From positions 1-64,000 of the forward strand of contig JBGAIH010000008.1 of NCBI GenBank assembly GCA_044225675.1: 64,000 nucleotides of DNA, written 5' to 3'. A program made the position numbers and the translations under genes. Within the stretch, counting starts at the first letter, position 1. Each line of letters begins with the position of its first letter. A model generated the notes under the pieces. The model did not search any database. It saw only the letters and a list, made by a program, of their open reading frames with translations, and was not told where the DNA came from. Below, in pieces: positions 50,483 through 60,151 of this stretch. This stretch comes from JACMQX01 sp044225675. Its GTDB lineage: Bacteria; Pseudomonadota; Gammaproteobacteria; Burkholderiales; Burkholderiaceae_C.

Positions 50483-52779
50483 TAGAAGGACGTTCCGATC
50501 TGGAATTGCAATTTCTGGATTCTATCGCCAGGGAACTTGCGCACCGGGTTGGCGATGGCAAAGCGCAGCGGGCCGACCGGCGAGATCCAGCTCAGGCCGA
50601 CCCCCACGGACGTGCGCAACTCCGACAGCGACACCTTCTGGGAGTCGCCATAGACGTTGCCCATGTCGATGAAGCCGAACACCCGCAGCGTGCGGTCATT
50701 GCCGGCGCCGGGGAACGGAGCGATCACCTCGCCGTTCAGCGTGATCTTCTTGGGGCCGCCGATCACGGCGCCGGTGACGTCGCGCGGGCCGAGCGTGCCC
50801 TGGTCGAAGCCGCGTACCGAGCCCAGGCCGCCGCTGTAGAAATTCTTGAGCACGGGGAACGGATTGCCGTTGAGGCCCTTGCCCCAGCCCAGGTCGGCGT
50901 TGAGGCCGATGGTGAACTGCTTGTTCAGCGGGATGTACTGCTGGTACTGGTACTGGGCCCGGACGTAGCGCGCATCGCCCGCCACGCCGACGTCGCCGGC
51001 CACGCGCTGGTACTTGCCGCGGGTGGGCGCCAGGCTGCTGTCGCGGTCGTCGCGCGACCAGCCGATCGACAGCGGGAACGCGGTGCTGGTGTAGCCGAAC
51101 TTGTTGGCATAGGCCAGGTAGGCGGCCGGGATGTTCGTGCCGGGCTTGATCTCGGTACGCTCGGCATTGCCACCGAAGTAGATCGTGTCGGTTTCGCTGA
51201 ACGGCACGCCAAAGCGCAGGCCGAGGCCCGAGGTGACGAGTTCGTAGTTGCCGCCCTGGTCCTGGTAGGGCTTGGACGCGCGGTGATAGACGTCGATCGT
51301 GCGGGAGATTCCGTCGGCCGTGAAGTACGGGTCGACCGAGTTGAACACGATCACCCGGTTGTACTTGCTGGTGTTGACTTCCACGCCCAGGTAGTTGCCC
51401 GAGCCGAACGCATTTTCCTGCTTGATGCTGAACGACAGCGACAGGCGCTCGGCGCTGGAGAAGCCCGCACCCAGCTGCAGGCTGCCGGTGGGCTTCTCGC
51501 TCACGTTGACGTTGATGTCGACCTGGTCGGGCGTGCCGGCCACTTCCGAGACGTCGACGCTGACCTCCTTGAAGTAGCCCAGGCGGTCCACGCGGTCGCG
51601 GGACAGGCGGATCTTCTCGCCGTCATACCAGGACGACTCGAACTGGCGGAACTCGCGGCGGATGACTTCGTCGCGCGTGCGGCTGTTGCCGCCGATGTTG
51701 ACCTGCCGAACGTAGGCGCGGCGAGAGGGGTCGCCGAGGATCACGAATGCGACGCGGTTGTTGACGCGGTCGATCTCCGGCCGCACCTCGACGCGGGCGA
51801 ACGCGAAGCCGAAGTTGCCGAAGTAGTCGGTGAAGGCCTTGCTGGTTTCGGCCACGGCATCGGCGTTGTATGCCTGGCCGGGCTTGATCGTCACGAGCGA
51901 CTTGAATTCGTCGTCCTTGCCGAGGAAGTTGCCCTCCAGCTTGACGCCCGACACCACGTAACGATCCCCTTCGGTGATGTTGATCGTGATGGTGATGTCC
52001 TGCTTGTCGGGCGAGATCGCGACCTGCGTGGAGTCGATCTTGAATTCGAGATAGCCACGCGTGAGGTAGTAGGAGCGCAGCGTCTCCAGGTCGGCATTGA
52101 GCTTGGCGCGCGAGTAGCGGTCGGACTTGGTGTAGAAGCTGAGCCAGCCGCCGGTGTCGAGGTCGAACAGGCCCTTGAGCGTCGACTCGCTGAACGCCTT
52201 GGCCCCGACGACGCGGATGTCCTTGATCTTGGCGACCTCGCCTTCGGTGACCGTGAAGCTGAGGTTGACGCGATTGCGCTCGATCGGCGTGACGGTGGTC
52301 ACGACCTCGACGCCGTAGAGGCTTCGGTTGAGGTACTGGCGCTTGAGTTCCTGCTCGGCCCGGTCGGCCAGGGCCTGGTCATACGGCCGGCCCTCGGTCA
52401 GACCGACGTCGCGCAGGGCCTTCTTGAGCACATCCTTGTCGAACTCCTTGGCACCGATGAAGTCCACGTCGGCCACCGTGGGCCGCTCCTCGACGATCAC
52501 CACCAGCACATTGCCGGACACCTCCAGGCGCACGTCCTTGAAGAGGCCAAGGCCGAACAGCGAGCGGATGGCGGAGCTGCCCTTGTCGTCGTTGTAGATG
52601 TCGCCCACCCGGAACGGCAGGGACGCGAAGATCGTGCCCGGCTCCACGCGCTGCAAGCCTTCCACGCGAATGTCCTGCAGCGTGAACGGGTCCACCGCCC
52701 AGGCCGCATGGGACGCGAAGGCAAGGGCCGCCACGGCCGAGACGGTACGCAAGCGGAAGCGATTGAGTCGTTTTTTCAT
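50482..52779 (-). CDS. bamA: Outer-membrane protein assembly factor BamA
   Basis: A 765-residue Omp85 protein, the central subunit of the Bam machine. It has a signal peptide (ending A-W-A after a Lys/Arg-rich start), five POTRA domains (about 25-425) each with the G-N/G-A-K-x-F-type turn, and a C-terminal 16-strand barrel. The conserved V-R-G-F motif appears as S-V-R-G-F-D-Q-G, and the last residue is Phe (I-G-T-S-F). The start is the ATG at 52779. It follows rseP after 50 bp. Confidence 0.97.
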   Translation of the reverse strand: MKKRLNRFRLRTVSAVAALAFASHAAWAVDPFTLQDIRVEGLQRVEPGTIFASLPFRVGDIYNDDKGSSAIRSLFGLGLFKDVRLEVSGNVLVVIVEERPTVADVDFIGAKEFDKDVLKKALRDVGLTEGRPYDQALADRAEQELKRQYLNRSLYGVEVVTTVTPIERNRVNLSFTVTEGEVAKIKDIRVVGAKAFSESTLKGLFDLDTGGWLSFYTKSDRYSRAKLNADLETLRSYYLTRGYLEFKIDSTQVAISPDKQDITITINITEGDRYVVSGVKLEGNFLGKDDEFKSLVTIKPGQAYNADAVAETSKAFTDYFGNFGFAFARVEVRPEIDRVNNRVAFVILGDPSRRAYVRQVNIGGNSRTRDEVIRREFRQFESSWYDGEKIRLSRDRVDRLGYFKEVSVDVSEVAGTPDQVDINVNVSEKPTGSLQLGAGFSSAERLSLSFSIKQENAFGSGNYLGVEVNTSKYNRVIVFNSVDPYFTADGISRTIDVYHRASKPYQDQGGNYELVTSGLGLRFGVPFSETDTIYFGGNAERTEIKPGTNIPAAYLAYANKFGYTSTAFPLSIGWSRDDRDSSLAPTRGKYQRVAGDVGVAGDARYVRAQYQYQQYIPLNKQFTIGLNADLGWGKGLNGNPFPVLKNFYSGGLGSVRGFDQGTLGPRDVTGAVIGGPKKITLNGEVIAPFPGAGNDRTLRVFGFIDMGNVYGDSQKVSLSELRTSVGVGLSWISPVGPLRFAIANPVRKFPGDRIQKLQFQIGTSF

Positions 52780-52829
52780 GAAGTGCTGGTTTGCCGGATT
52801 CGCGTGTGGCCAAAGGGCCGGCATCAAAG

Positions 52830-54191
52830 TTAACCGAAGAGCCGGGTGACGTCGTTGAACAGCGCAATCGACATCATGACCAGCAGCAACGCCACGCCAC
52901 CGCGCTGCAGCCGCTCCATCCATGCGTCGGAAACGCCCTTCCCCGTCACGCCCTCCCAAAGATAATACAACAGGTGCCCCCCATCCAGAACCGGAAGCGG
53001 CAGCAGGTTGAGCACCCCGAGGCTCACGCTGATGAGGGCCAGAAACACGAGATACTGGACCAGGCCCAGACTGGCCGATTTGCCGGCGTAATCGGCAATC
53101 GTGAGGGGGCCGCTCAGGTTCTTGAGCGAAGCCTGGCCCGTCACCATCCGGCCCATCATGCGCAGGGTCAGGACCGAGACCTCCCAGGTTCGCACGACGC
53201 CGTTGACAAGGCCTTCGATCGGGCCATGCCGCACTTCGACGAATGCCGGCGGCGCGCCGACGTAGGCACCGATGCGCCCGACCGCCTTGCCGCCTTCCGT
53301 GCGAAGCTCCGGCAGCACCTGCAGCGTCTGGGTCGATCCGGCGCGCTCGATCCGCCAGGTCCGGGCAACGGCCTGCTGTCCCTCGACGGACCCGCGGATC
53401 GCCTCGCGCAGCTGGGCACCGTCGACGATGGGCCGCTCCGCAATCGAAAGCACGAGATCCCCCTGGCGCAGGCCGGACTTCTCGGCCGCGCTGCCTGCCG
53501 TCACCTCACCGATCACCGGCCGGCTGAACGGTGCCATGATGCCGACCTTGCGGTACAGCCGCGCGTCGGCCTCGCTGGCGTCGATGCCCGACAGCGGCAG
53601 CAGCACCTCGCGGGTGGCGCCGTTGGCCGACGTCGCCACGGCCAGGCGCACGTCGCGGCCATCGAGCGCGCCGCGCGTGAGCAGCCAGCGCAAGTCTTCG
53701 AACGAACGGATCTCGCGCAGTTCTTCGTCGGCAAAGCCGGCGCTTCGCACCGTCTCGCCACCCCGCAGGCCTGCGGCCTGGGCCACTGAGCCCGCCACGG
53801 GGCTGGCCAGCACCGCCTGTGGCTCCTGCACGCCGTACCAGTTGACGACCGAGTACAGCACGACCGCGAGCAGCAGATTGGCTGCGGGGCCGGCCGCCAC
53901 GATGGCGGCACGCGCCTTCAGCGGCTGGGTGTTGAAAGCCAGGTGCCGCTCCTCGGGTGCCACCGCGCCTTCGCGCTCGTCGAGCATCCGCACGTAGCCG
54001 CCGAGCGGAAACGCGCCGATCACGAACTCGGTCGGTGAGCCCTTGGGCTGCCAGCGCCACAGTACCTTGCCGAAGCCCACCGAGAACCGCAGCACCTTGA
54101 CCCCGCAGGCGACGGCCATGCGGTAGTGCCCGTATTCATGAACCGCGATCAGCAGCCCGAGGGCAACAATGAAGGCAACGACGGTGAGCAT
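52830..54191 (-). CDS. rseP: Site-2 intramembrane protease RseP
   Basis: A 453-residue zinc metalloprotease of the inner membrane that cleaves anti-sigma factors and signal-peptide remnants. The zinc motif H-E-Y-G-H is at residues 18-22 in the first membrane helix and the third ligand in L-D-G-G-H near the C-terminus. Two PDZ domains lie between (about 125-200 and 205-300). It sits between dxr and bamA, the conserved proteobacterial position, so envelope stress control is transcribed with outer-membrane assembly. Confidence 0.95.
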   Translation of the reverse strand: MLTVVAFIVALGLLIAVHEYGHYRMAVACGVKVLRFSVGFGKVLWRWQPKGSPTEFVIGAFPLGGYVRMLDEREGAVAPEERHLAFNTQPLKARAAIVAAGPAANLLLAVVLYSVVNWYGVQEPQAVLASPVAGSVAQAAGLRGGETVRSAGFADEELREIRSFEDLRWLLTRGALDGRDVRLAVATSANGATREVLLPLSGIDASEADARLYRKVGIMAPFSRPVIGEVTAGSAAEKSGLRQGDLVLSIAERPIVDGAQLREAIRGSVEGQQAVARTWRIERAGSTQTLQVLPELRTEGGKAVGRIGAYVGAPPAFVEVRHGPIEGLVNGVVRTWEVSVLTLRMMGRMVTGQASLKNLSGPLTIADYAGKSASLGLVQYLVFLALISVSLGVLNLLPLPVLDGGHLLYYLWEGVTGKGVSDAWMERLQRGGVALLLVMMSIALFNDVTRLFG

Positions 54192-54209
54192 CAGCGGATC
54201 TCCTCCAGG

Positions 54210-55388
54210 TCAGGCAGCTAGGCGGCCGGTGCAGGCCTGCGCGCTCGCGCGGGCCCGGGCATCGAGTTCGAGCAGGTCGCCCAGGGACTGGGGTTTGGAG
54301 GGCGAAACCGCCGCCAAAGTTGCAAGATTGACCTCGTGAATCTGGTCGAAGCGGATGCGCCGCTCCAGGAACGCGGCGACCGCCACCTCGTTGGCGGCAT
54401 TGAGCACGGCCGGTGTGCCCGGCACGGCGCGCAGGCTGTCCCAGGCCAGTTGCAGACCGGGGAACAAGGCCGGATCGACGGCAGCGAAGGTCATGGCCGA
54501 CAGGGCCATGAAGTCGAGCGGGGCGGCGCCGCCTTCGATCCGCTCCGGCCACGACAGGCCGTACGCGATCGGGCCGCGCATGTCGGGGGTTCCGAGCTGC
54601 GCGAGCACCGAGGCGTCGCGGAACTGCACCATCGAGTGGATCACGCTCTGCGGATGGATCACGACCTCGATCTGCTCGGGCGCCAGGCGGAACAGGTAGC
54701 GCGCCTCGATCACTTCGAGCGCCTTGTTCATCATCGTGGCGGAATCAACCGAGATCTTGCGGCCCATGACCCAGTTGGGATGCGCGCAGGCCTGCTCGGG
54801 CGTCACCTCGCGCAGGCTGTCCGGCGAACGGGTGCGGAACGGACCACCCGATGCGGTCAGGATGATCTTGTCCACCCGGGACGGCCAGGTTGCCGGGTCG
54901 TGCGGCAGGCACTGGAAGATCGCCGAGTGTTCGCTGTCGATGGGCAGCAGCGTCGCGCCGCCCTGCTCCACCGCCGCCAGGAACAGTTCGCCGCCCACCA
55001 CCAGCGCCTCCTTGTTGGCCAGAAGAAGGCGTTTGCCTGCGCGCGCGGCAGCCATGCAGGAGGCCAGGCCCGCAGCGCCGACGATGGCGGCCATGACACT
55101 GTCGACCTCCTCGTGCGCGGCAACACGCTCGAGCGCCTGCGGCGACCAGCTCACCTCGACCGGCAGGCCCAGTTCCCGGACCTTGCGGGCCAGTTCGCGA
55201 CCGTGCGTCTCGCTGGCCATCACCGCATGGCGAGGCCGGAACCGCACGCACTGGGCCAGCAGCTCATCGACGCGGGTCGCGGCGCTGAGTGCGAAGACTT
55301 CGAAACGGTCCGGGTGGCGTGCGATCACGTCCAGCGTGCTGACGCCGATCGAGCCGGTGGAGCCAAGAATGGATATGCGCTGGGGCAT
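54210..55388 (-). CDS. dxr: 1-deoxy-D-xylulose-5-phosphate reductoisomerase
   Basis: A 392-residue NADPH enzyme of the MEP isoprenoid pathway, the fosmidomycin target. The nucleotide motif I-L-G-S-T-G-S-I-G is at the N-terminus, L-L-A-N-K-E-A-L-V near 120, and the metal/substrate residues around I-D-S-E-H-S-A-I-F-Q. Its isoprenoid product feeds UppS, whose gene is two upstream in the operon. Confidence 0.96.
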   Translation of the reverse strand: MPQRISILGSTGSIGVSTLDVIARHPDRFEVFALSAATRVDELLAQCVRFRPRHAVMASETHGRELARKVRELGLPVEVSWSPQALERVAAHEEVDSVMAAIVGAAGLASCMAAARAGKRLLLANKEALVVGGELFLAAVEQGGATLLPIDSEHSAIFQCLPHDPATWPSRVDKIILTASGGPFRTRSPDSLREVTPEQACAHPNWVMGRKISVDSATMMNKALEVIEARYLFRLAPEQIEVVIHPQSVIHSMVQFRDASVLAQLGTPDMRGPIAYGLSWPERIEGGAAPLDFMALSAMTFAAVDPALFPGLQLAWDSLRAVPGTPAVLNAANEVAVAAFLERRIRFDQIHEVNLATLAAVSPSKPQSLGDLLELDARARASAQACTGRLAA

Positions 55389-55406
55389 CGGGGAACTGCA
55401 GATCGA

Positions 55407-56240
55407 TCAGAGGGAAGCCAGCATCATCGCCAGCGGCAGGGTCGGCAACAGGGCGTCCACTCGGTCGAGCACGCCGCCGTGTCCGGGCAGGAGATTGCTG
55501 CTGTCCTTGAGGCCGACGCTGCGCTTGATGAGGGATTCGACGAGGTCGCCCACCACGCTCATGGCCGCCATGAACACCGCGGCCAGGATGAGGAACCCGC
55601 CGCCGTGGCTGAACAGCCGGGTATAGAAGCTCGGCACCAGCGCCTGGGTCTGCGCGTCGGCCCAGACCCAGGCACAGGCCAGCACGACCACGCCCGTCAT
55701 GCCGCCCCACACGCCTTCCCAGCTCTTGTTCGGGCTGATGGCCGGGGCGAGCTTGCGGCGGCCAAAAGCGCGGCCCGCGAAATACGCAAAGATGTCGGCG
55801 GCCCACACGAGCACCAGCACCGACAGCAAAAAGTTGATGCCGACGATGCGGGCCTGCGCCACGGCGAGCCAGGCCATCCACAGGCCGGCCAGTCCGATGG
55901 CCAGACGCACGGGCCGCGGAATGCGCGCCCACACCGGCACGCCGCCGCGCAGCAGCCAGGCGCCGCCGAGGACCCAGAGTGCGCCGACGGCGCTCCACAG
56001 CAGGAAAAGCGGACGCTCCAGCAGGCCGGAGGCCCAGGAGCCACCGCACAGGACCACGCAGGCCAGACCCGCGAGCACACAGCCGGTCGGGCCGTAACCG
56101 GCGAAGCGCCCCCACTCCCAGGCGCCGGCCGCGATCAGCACGAGCGTGATCGCGACGAACGGGAAGGGTGACGGGTAGAACAGCGCGGGCAGGAGGATCG
56201 CCAGCAGGATGATGGCGGTGATGACGCGCTGCTTGAGCAT
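55407..56240 (-). CDS. cdsA: Phosphatidate cytidylyltransferase
   Basis: A 277-residue inner-membrane enzyme making CDP-diacylglycerol, the branch point of phospholipid synthesis. About eight membrane segments are predicted, with the family signature S-P-N-K-S-W-E-G followed by a C-terminal K-R-S-x-G-x-K-D type motif and D-R-V-D-A. It lies between uppS (11 bp) and dxr (18 bp) on the minus strand. Confidence 0.95.
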   Translation of the reverse strand: MLKQRVITAIILLAILLPALFYPSPFPFVAITLVLIAAGAWEWGRFAGYGPTGCVLAGLACVVLCGGSWASGLLERPLFLLWSAVGALWVLGGAWLLRGGVPVWARIPRPVRLAIGLAGLWMAWLAVAQARIVGINFLLSVLVLVWAADIFAYFAGRAFGRRKLAPAISPNKSWEGVWGGMTGVVVLACAWVWADAQTQALVPSFYTRLFSHGGGFLILAAVFMAAMSVVGDLVESLIKRSVGLKDSSNLLPGHGGVLDRVDALLPTLPLAMMLASL

Positions 56241-56251
56241 GAGGGTGCCTT

Positions 56252-56974
56252 TCAGGCGGGAACGCCGTGGGCGACGGGCGGCGCCACCTGCTCGGACGTC
56301 ATGCCGAAGCGCCGCTCGCGCCGGCCGAACTCGGCAATGGCCGCGTCCAGCGCCTGTTCGTCAAAGTCGGGCCACAGGCAGTCGCTGAAGTACAGCTCGG
56401 AATAGGCGCACTGCCAGAGCAGGAAGTTGCTGATCCGCTGCTCATCACCCGTGCGGATGAGAAGGTCGGGATCGGGCACATGCGACAGGGCCAGCGCCCG
56501 GTCGAGACTGGCTTCGGTGATGGCCTGGCCAGCCGCTGCCAACCCGGCGGCGGCGTGCGCGATGTCCCAGCGCCCGCCGTAGTTGAAGCAGACGTTGAGG
56601 ATCAGACGTGAATTGCCGGCCGTCTCGGCTTCTGCAGCCGACAGTCCGGCACAGACCTTGGGGGAGAGCCCTTCCCGCCGACCCGGAAAGTGGAGCTGGA
56701 CGCCGTCAGCCTTGAGCTGCGGCACCTCACGGGCCAGCGCCGTCGCCAGCAGCTCCATGAGGCCCGACACCTCCTCGGCCGGCCGGTTCCAGTTCTCGGA
56801 GGAAAACGCGAACACTGTGAGCACGCCGACGCCCCGGGCCGCGCAGGCCTGCACGCAGCGCCGCAGGGAGTCGACGCCCTGCTTGTGACCGGCCACGCGC
56901 GGCAGGAATCGCCGTTTGGCCCAGCGGCCGTTGCCATCCATGACGATGGCGATGTGGTGGGGAACGCCGGCCAT
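56252..56974 (-). CDS. uppS: Undecaprenyl pyrophosphate synthase
   Basis: A 240-residue cis-prenyltransferase that makes the C55 lipid carrier for peptidoglycan and O-antigen. The catalytic Asp lies in V-M-D-G-N-G-R-W-A, then F-S-S-E-N-W-x-R-P and the late R-T-x-x-x-x-R-I-S-N-F-L-L-W-Q motif. It lies 14 bp after frr. The length is slightly below E. coli (253). Confidence 0.96.
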   Translation of the reverse strand: MAGVPHHIAIVMDGNGRWAKRRFLPRVAGHKQGVDSLRRCVQACAARGVGVLTVFAFSSENWNRPAEEVSGLMELLATALAREVPQLKADGVQLHFPGRREGLSPKVCAGLSAAEAETAGNSRLILNVCFNYGGRWDIAHAAAGLAAAGQAITEASLDRALALSHVPDPDLLIRTGDEQRISNFLLWQCAYSELYFSDCLWPDFDEQALDAAIAEFGRRERRFGMTSEQVAPPVAHGVPA

Positions 56975-56988
56975 CGCTGCGCCCGTCC

Positions 56989-57549
56989 TCAGACGGCCAT
57001 GATTTCCTGTTCCTTGGCCGCGACGAGCTTGTCGATCTCGGCGATGTGCCGGTCGGTGGTCTTCTGGATGTCGCCTTCGGCCCGCTTCTGGTCGTCTTCG
57101 GACGCGAGCTTGTCCTTGACCAGCTTCTTGACCGCCTCGTTGGCATCGCGGCGCAGGTTGCGAATCGCCACCTTGGCGTTCTCGCCTTCGCCCTTGACGA
57201 CCTTGGTGAGTTCCTTGCGGCGCTCCTCGCTCATCGGCGGCATCGGCACGCGGATCAGATCGCCCATCGACGACGGATTGAGGCCGAGGTCACTCTCGCG
57301 GATGGCCTTCTCGATCTTGGCGCCCATGCCCTTTTCCCAGGGCTGGATGCTGATGGTGCGCGCGTCGAGCAGCGAGACGTTGGCGACCTGGCTGATCGGC
57401 GTGAGCGTGCCGTAGTAGTCGACCTGGACGGTCTCCAGCAGCGCGGGATTGGCGCGACCCGTGCGGATCTTGGTCAGGTTGTTCTTGAACGAGGCGATGG
57501 ACTGGTCCATCTTGCCTTCGGTGGTGGACTTGATGTTGGCGATCGTCAT
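56989..57549 (-). CDS. frr: Ribosome recycling factor
   Basis: A 186-residue factor that, with EF-G, splits post-termination ribosomes. It has the family's three-helix bundle and middle domain, with L-x-x-I-R-T-G-R-A-N-P-A-L-L and M-P-P-M-S-E-E-R-R-K-E-L. The start is the ATG at 57549 behind GAGGAG, giving the normal 185-186 residue length; the upstream in-frame ATG at 57582 lacks this signal. A 66-bp gap separates it from pyrH. Confidence 0.96.
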   Translation of the reverse strand: MTIANIKSTTEGKMDQSIASFKNNLTKIRTGRANPALLETVQVDYYGTLTPISQVANVSLLDARTISIQPWEKGMGAKIEKAIRESDLGLNPSSMGDLIRVPMPPMSEERRKELTKVVKGEGENAKVAIRNLRRDANEAVKKLVKDKLASEDDQKRAEGDIQKTTDRHIAEIDKLVAAKEQEIMAV

Positions 57550-57615
57550 TGCTAGCTCCTCGGAGATCCGGCGCCGGCGCACTCCTGCCGGCGACCGGAC
57601 ACATTGTCAGGCATA

Positions 57616-58338
57616 TCAGGCATAGACCAGGGTGCCTTCGTCTTCGCCCATCACGACGCGCTTGAGGGCGCCATGCTTGAAGATCGAAAACACCTTGATC
57701 GGCAGCTTCTGGTCGCGGCACAGCGCGAAGGCCGTGGCGTCCATGATGCCCAGATTCTGCGCCATGGCCTCGTCGAAGGAGATCTTGCTGTACCGCGTGG
57801 CCGTCGGGTCTTTCTTGGGGTCGGCCGAGTAGACGCCGTCCACCTTGGTCGCCTTGAGCACCAGTTCGGCGCCGATCTCTGCCCCGCGCAGAGCGGCTGC
57901 CGTGTCGGTCGTGAAGAACGGATTGCCCGTGCCGGCCGCGAAGATCACGACCTTGCCTTCCTCGAGATACTGCAGCGCCTTGGGGCGTACATAGGGCTCG
58001 ACGACCTGCTCGATCGCGATGGCCGACATGACGCGGGCCACGAGCCCCTGCTTGTTCATCGCATCGGCGAGTGCCAGGGAATTCATGACCGTGGCGAGCA
58101 TGCCCATGTAGTCGGCGGTGGCGCGGTCCATGCCAACCGAGCCGCCGGCCACGCCGCGGAAGATGTTGCCGCCGCCGATGACGACGGCCACTTCCACGCC
58201 CAGGGCCACGACCTCAGCCACCTCCTCCACCATGCGGATGATCGTCGCACGGTTGATGCCGAAGGCGTCGTCCCCCATCAGGGCCTCACCAGACAGCTTG
58301 AGCAGGATGCGCTTATGGGCGGCTTTGGGCTTGGTCAT
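57616..58338 (-). CDS. pyrH: UMP kinase
   Basis: A 240-residue hexameric amino-acid-kinase-fold enzyme phosphorylating UMP to UDP. Landmarks: R-I-L-L-K-L-S-G-E-A-L near the start, V-I-G-G-G-N-I-F-R-G, D-x-x-G-M-L-A-T-V-M-N-S-L and G-T-G-N-P-F-F-T-T-D-T. The start at the ATG at 58338 is about 65 bp after the tsf stop. Order rpsB-tsf-pyrH-frr is conserved across bacteria. Confidence 0.97.
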   Translation of the reverse strand: MTKPKAAHKRILLKLSGEALMGDDAFGINRATIIRMVEEVAEVVALGVEVAVVIGGGNIFRGVAGGSVGMDRATADYMGMLATVMNSLALADAMNKQGLVARVMSAIAIEQVVEPYVRPKALQYLEEGKVVIFAAGTGNPFFTTDTAAALRGAEIGAELVLKATKVDGVYSADPKKDPTATRYSKISFDEAMAQNLGIMDATAFALCRDQKLPIKVFSIFKHGALKRVVMGEDEGTLVYA

Positions 58339-58402
58339 GCGGGGGATTCCTCTGGATTGGCAATCTCGGTGGGCGGGCAGGTCCTGAGCATCGGGCTCCC
58401 GG

Positions 58403-59296
58403 TCAGGCGGCGGCCTTCGCTGCGGCCACCTGGGCAGCCACTTCAGCGGCGAAGTCGTCGACCTTCTTCTCGATGCCTTCACCGACGACGTAGAGCGTGA
58501 AGCCCTTGACGCTGGTGCCGGCAGCCTTGAGCATCTGCTCGACGGTCTGCTTGTCGTTCTTCACGAAAGGCTGGTTGAACAGCGAGACTTCCTTGAGGAA
58601 TTTCTGCACCGAGCCTTCGATCATCTTGGCGGCGATGTCGGCGGGCTTGCCCGATTCGGCCGCCTTGGCGGTGGCGACGGAGCGCTCCTTCTCGACCAGC
58701 TCGGCCGACACGTCGGCGCTCGTCAGGGCCACCGGCTTCATGGCGGCCACGTGCATGGCGACGTCCTTGGCGGCGGTTTCGTCACCGTCGAACTCGACGA
58801 CCACGCCGATGCGGGTGCCGTGCAGGTAGGACGCCAGCTTGTTGCTGCCGGCAAAGCGCTTGAAGCGGCGGAAGCTCATGTTCTCGCCGATCTTGCCGAT
58901 CAGGCCCTTGCGCACGTCTTCGAGCGTGGGGCCGAAGCTGTCCTGGCTATAGGGCAGCGCGCCCAGGGCGGCGACGTCGGCCGGGTTGTGCTTGGCGATG
59001 AGTTCTGCGGCGGCCTTGGCCAGGGCCAGGAAGCTGTCGTTCTTGGTGACGAAGTCGGTTTCGCAGTTGACTTCGACCAGCGCGCCGGTCGTGCCGTCGA
59101 TGTAGCTCGCCACCACGCCTTCGGCCGTGATGCGCGAGGCGGCCTTGCCCGCCTTGCTGCCCAGCTTGACGCGCAGCAGCTCCTCGGCCTTCTCCATGTT
59201 GCCGTCGGCCTCGGTCAGCGCCTTCTTGCACTCCATCATCGGGGCGTCGGTCTTGGCGCGCAGTTCGGCGACCATGCTTGCGGTAATTGCAGCCAT
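58403..59296 (-). CDS. tsf: Elongation factor Ts
   Basis: A 297-residue guanine-nucleotide exchange factor for EF-Tu. The N-terminal UBA-like domain includes the T-D-A-P-M-M-E-C-K-K-A-L signature; the core repeats follow, with T-D-F-V at the EF-Tu contact and a C-terminal coiled segment. The start is the ATG at 59296 (M-A-A-I-T-A-S-M-V). A terminator hairpin separates it from rpsB, so its dose relative to S2 may be set there. Confidence 0.97.
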   Translation of the reverse strand: MAAITASMVAELRAKTDAPMMECKKALTEADGNMEKAEELLRVKLGSKAGKAASRITAEGVVASYIDGTTGALVEVNCETDFVTKNDSFLALAKAAAELIAKHNPADVAALGALPYSQDSFGPTLEDVRKGLIGKIGENMSFRRFKRFAGSNKLASYLHGTRIGVVVEFDGDETAAKDVAMHVAAMKPVALTSADVSAELVEKERSVATAKAAESGKPADIAAKMIEGSVQKFLKEVSLFNQPFVKNDKQTVEQMLKAAGTSVKGFTLYVVGEGIEKKVDDFAAEVAAQVAAAKAAA

Positions 59297-59338
59297 TGAA
59301 TTTCTCCGTCTCGGTTCAGTCAATCAAAAAAATCAGCT

Positions 59339-59364
59339 AAAAAAAAGGGGCCTGTTCGAGCCCC
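59339..59364 (-). terminator. Terminator/attenuator between rpsB and tsf
   Basis: On the minus strand GGGGC (59364-59360), an 8-nt loop and GCCCC (59351-59347) are followed at once by eight T residues (59346-59339). It lies in the 102-bp gap between rpsB and tsf, so only part of the transcripts probably continue into tsf and the rest of the operon. Confidence 0.8.
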
Positions 59365-59398
59365 TCTTTGTGCGCGGCGGTTCGCGCCGTTGAGGGAA

Positions 59399-60151
59399 TC
59401 AGGCAGCGGCCTCTTCCACTTCCACGAATTCGTCACCGCTCTCGGCAGACACCGCCTTGACGACGTCGTTGCCGGCATTGGCACGGCCTTCGATGATCGC
59501 GTCGGCGATGCCGCGGGCGTACAGGACGACGGCCTTGGCCGAGTCGTCGTTGCCGGGGATCACGTAGTCGATGCCTTCAGGCGAGTGGTTGGAATCCACC
59601 ACGCCGACCAGCGGAATGCCCAGCTTGCGGGCTTCGGCCACGGCGATCTTGTGGAAGCCCACGTCGATCACGAAGATGGCGTCGGGCAGAGCGGACATCT
59701 CCTGGATGCCGCCGATGTCCTTCTCGAGCTTCTCGATCTCGCGGGAGAAGGTCAGTTGCTCCTTCTTGCTCAGGGAGTCGAGGCCGGCTTCCTGCTGGGC
59801 CTTCATGTCCTTCAGGCGCTTGATGGAGGTCTTGACCGTCTTGAAGTTGGTCAGCATGCCGCCCAGCCAGCGCTGGTCGACATAGGGGACGCCGGCGCGC
59901 TGCGCTTCGGCGGCGACGATGTCGCGGGCCTGGCGCTTGGTGCCGACCATGAGGATGGTGCCGCGATTGGCCGAGAGTTGCTTCACGAACTTCTCGGCCT
60001 CCTGGAACATCGGCAGCGTCTTTTCCAGGTTGATGATGTGGATCTTGTTGCGATGGCCGAAGATGAAGGGGGCCATCTTGGGATTCCAGAAGCGGGTCTG
60101 GTGTCCGAAATGGACGCCGGCTTCCAGCATTTGACGCATGGTGACTGACAT
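59399..60151 (-). CDS. rpsB: 30S ribosomal protein S2
   Basis: A 250-residue ribosomal protein. It begins S-V-T-M-R-Q-M-L-E-A-G-V-H-F-G-H and contains W-N-P-K-M-A-P-F-I-F and R-W-L-G-G-M-L-T-N-F, all typical of S2. The start is the ATG at 60151 behind GGAG. It heads the long minus-strand operon and is preceded by a 180-nt leader from a probable promoter at 60341-60349. It is divergent from the amidase gene. Confidence 0.98.
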   Translation of the reverse strand: MSVTMRQMLEAGVHFGHQTRFWNPKMAPFIFGHRNKIHIINLEKTLPMFQEAEKFVKQLSANRGTILMVGTKRQARDIVAAEAQRAGVPYVDQRWLGGMLTNFKTVKTSIKRLKDMKAQQEAGLDSLSKKEQLTFSREIEKLEKDIGGIQEMSALPDAIFVIDVGFHKIAVAEARKLGIPLVGVVDSNHSPEGIDYVIPGNDDSAKAVVLYARGIADAIIEGRANAGNDVVKAVSAESGDEFVEVEEAAA

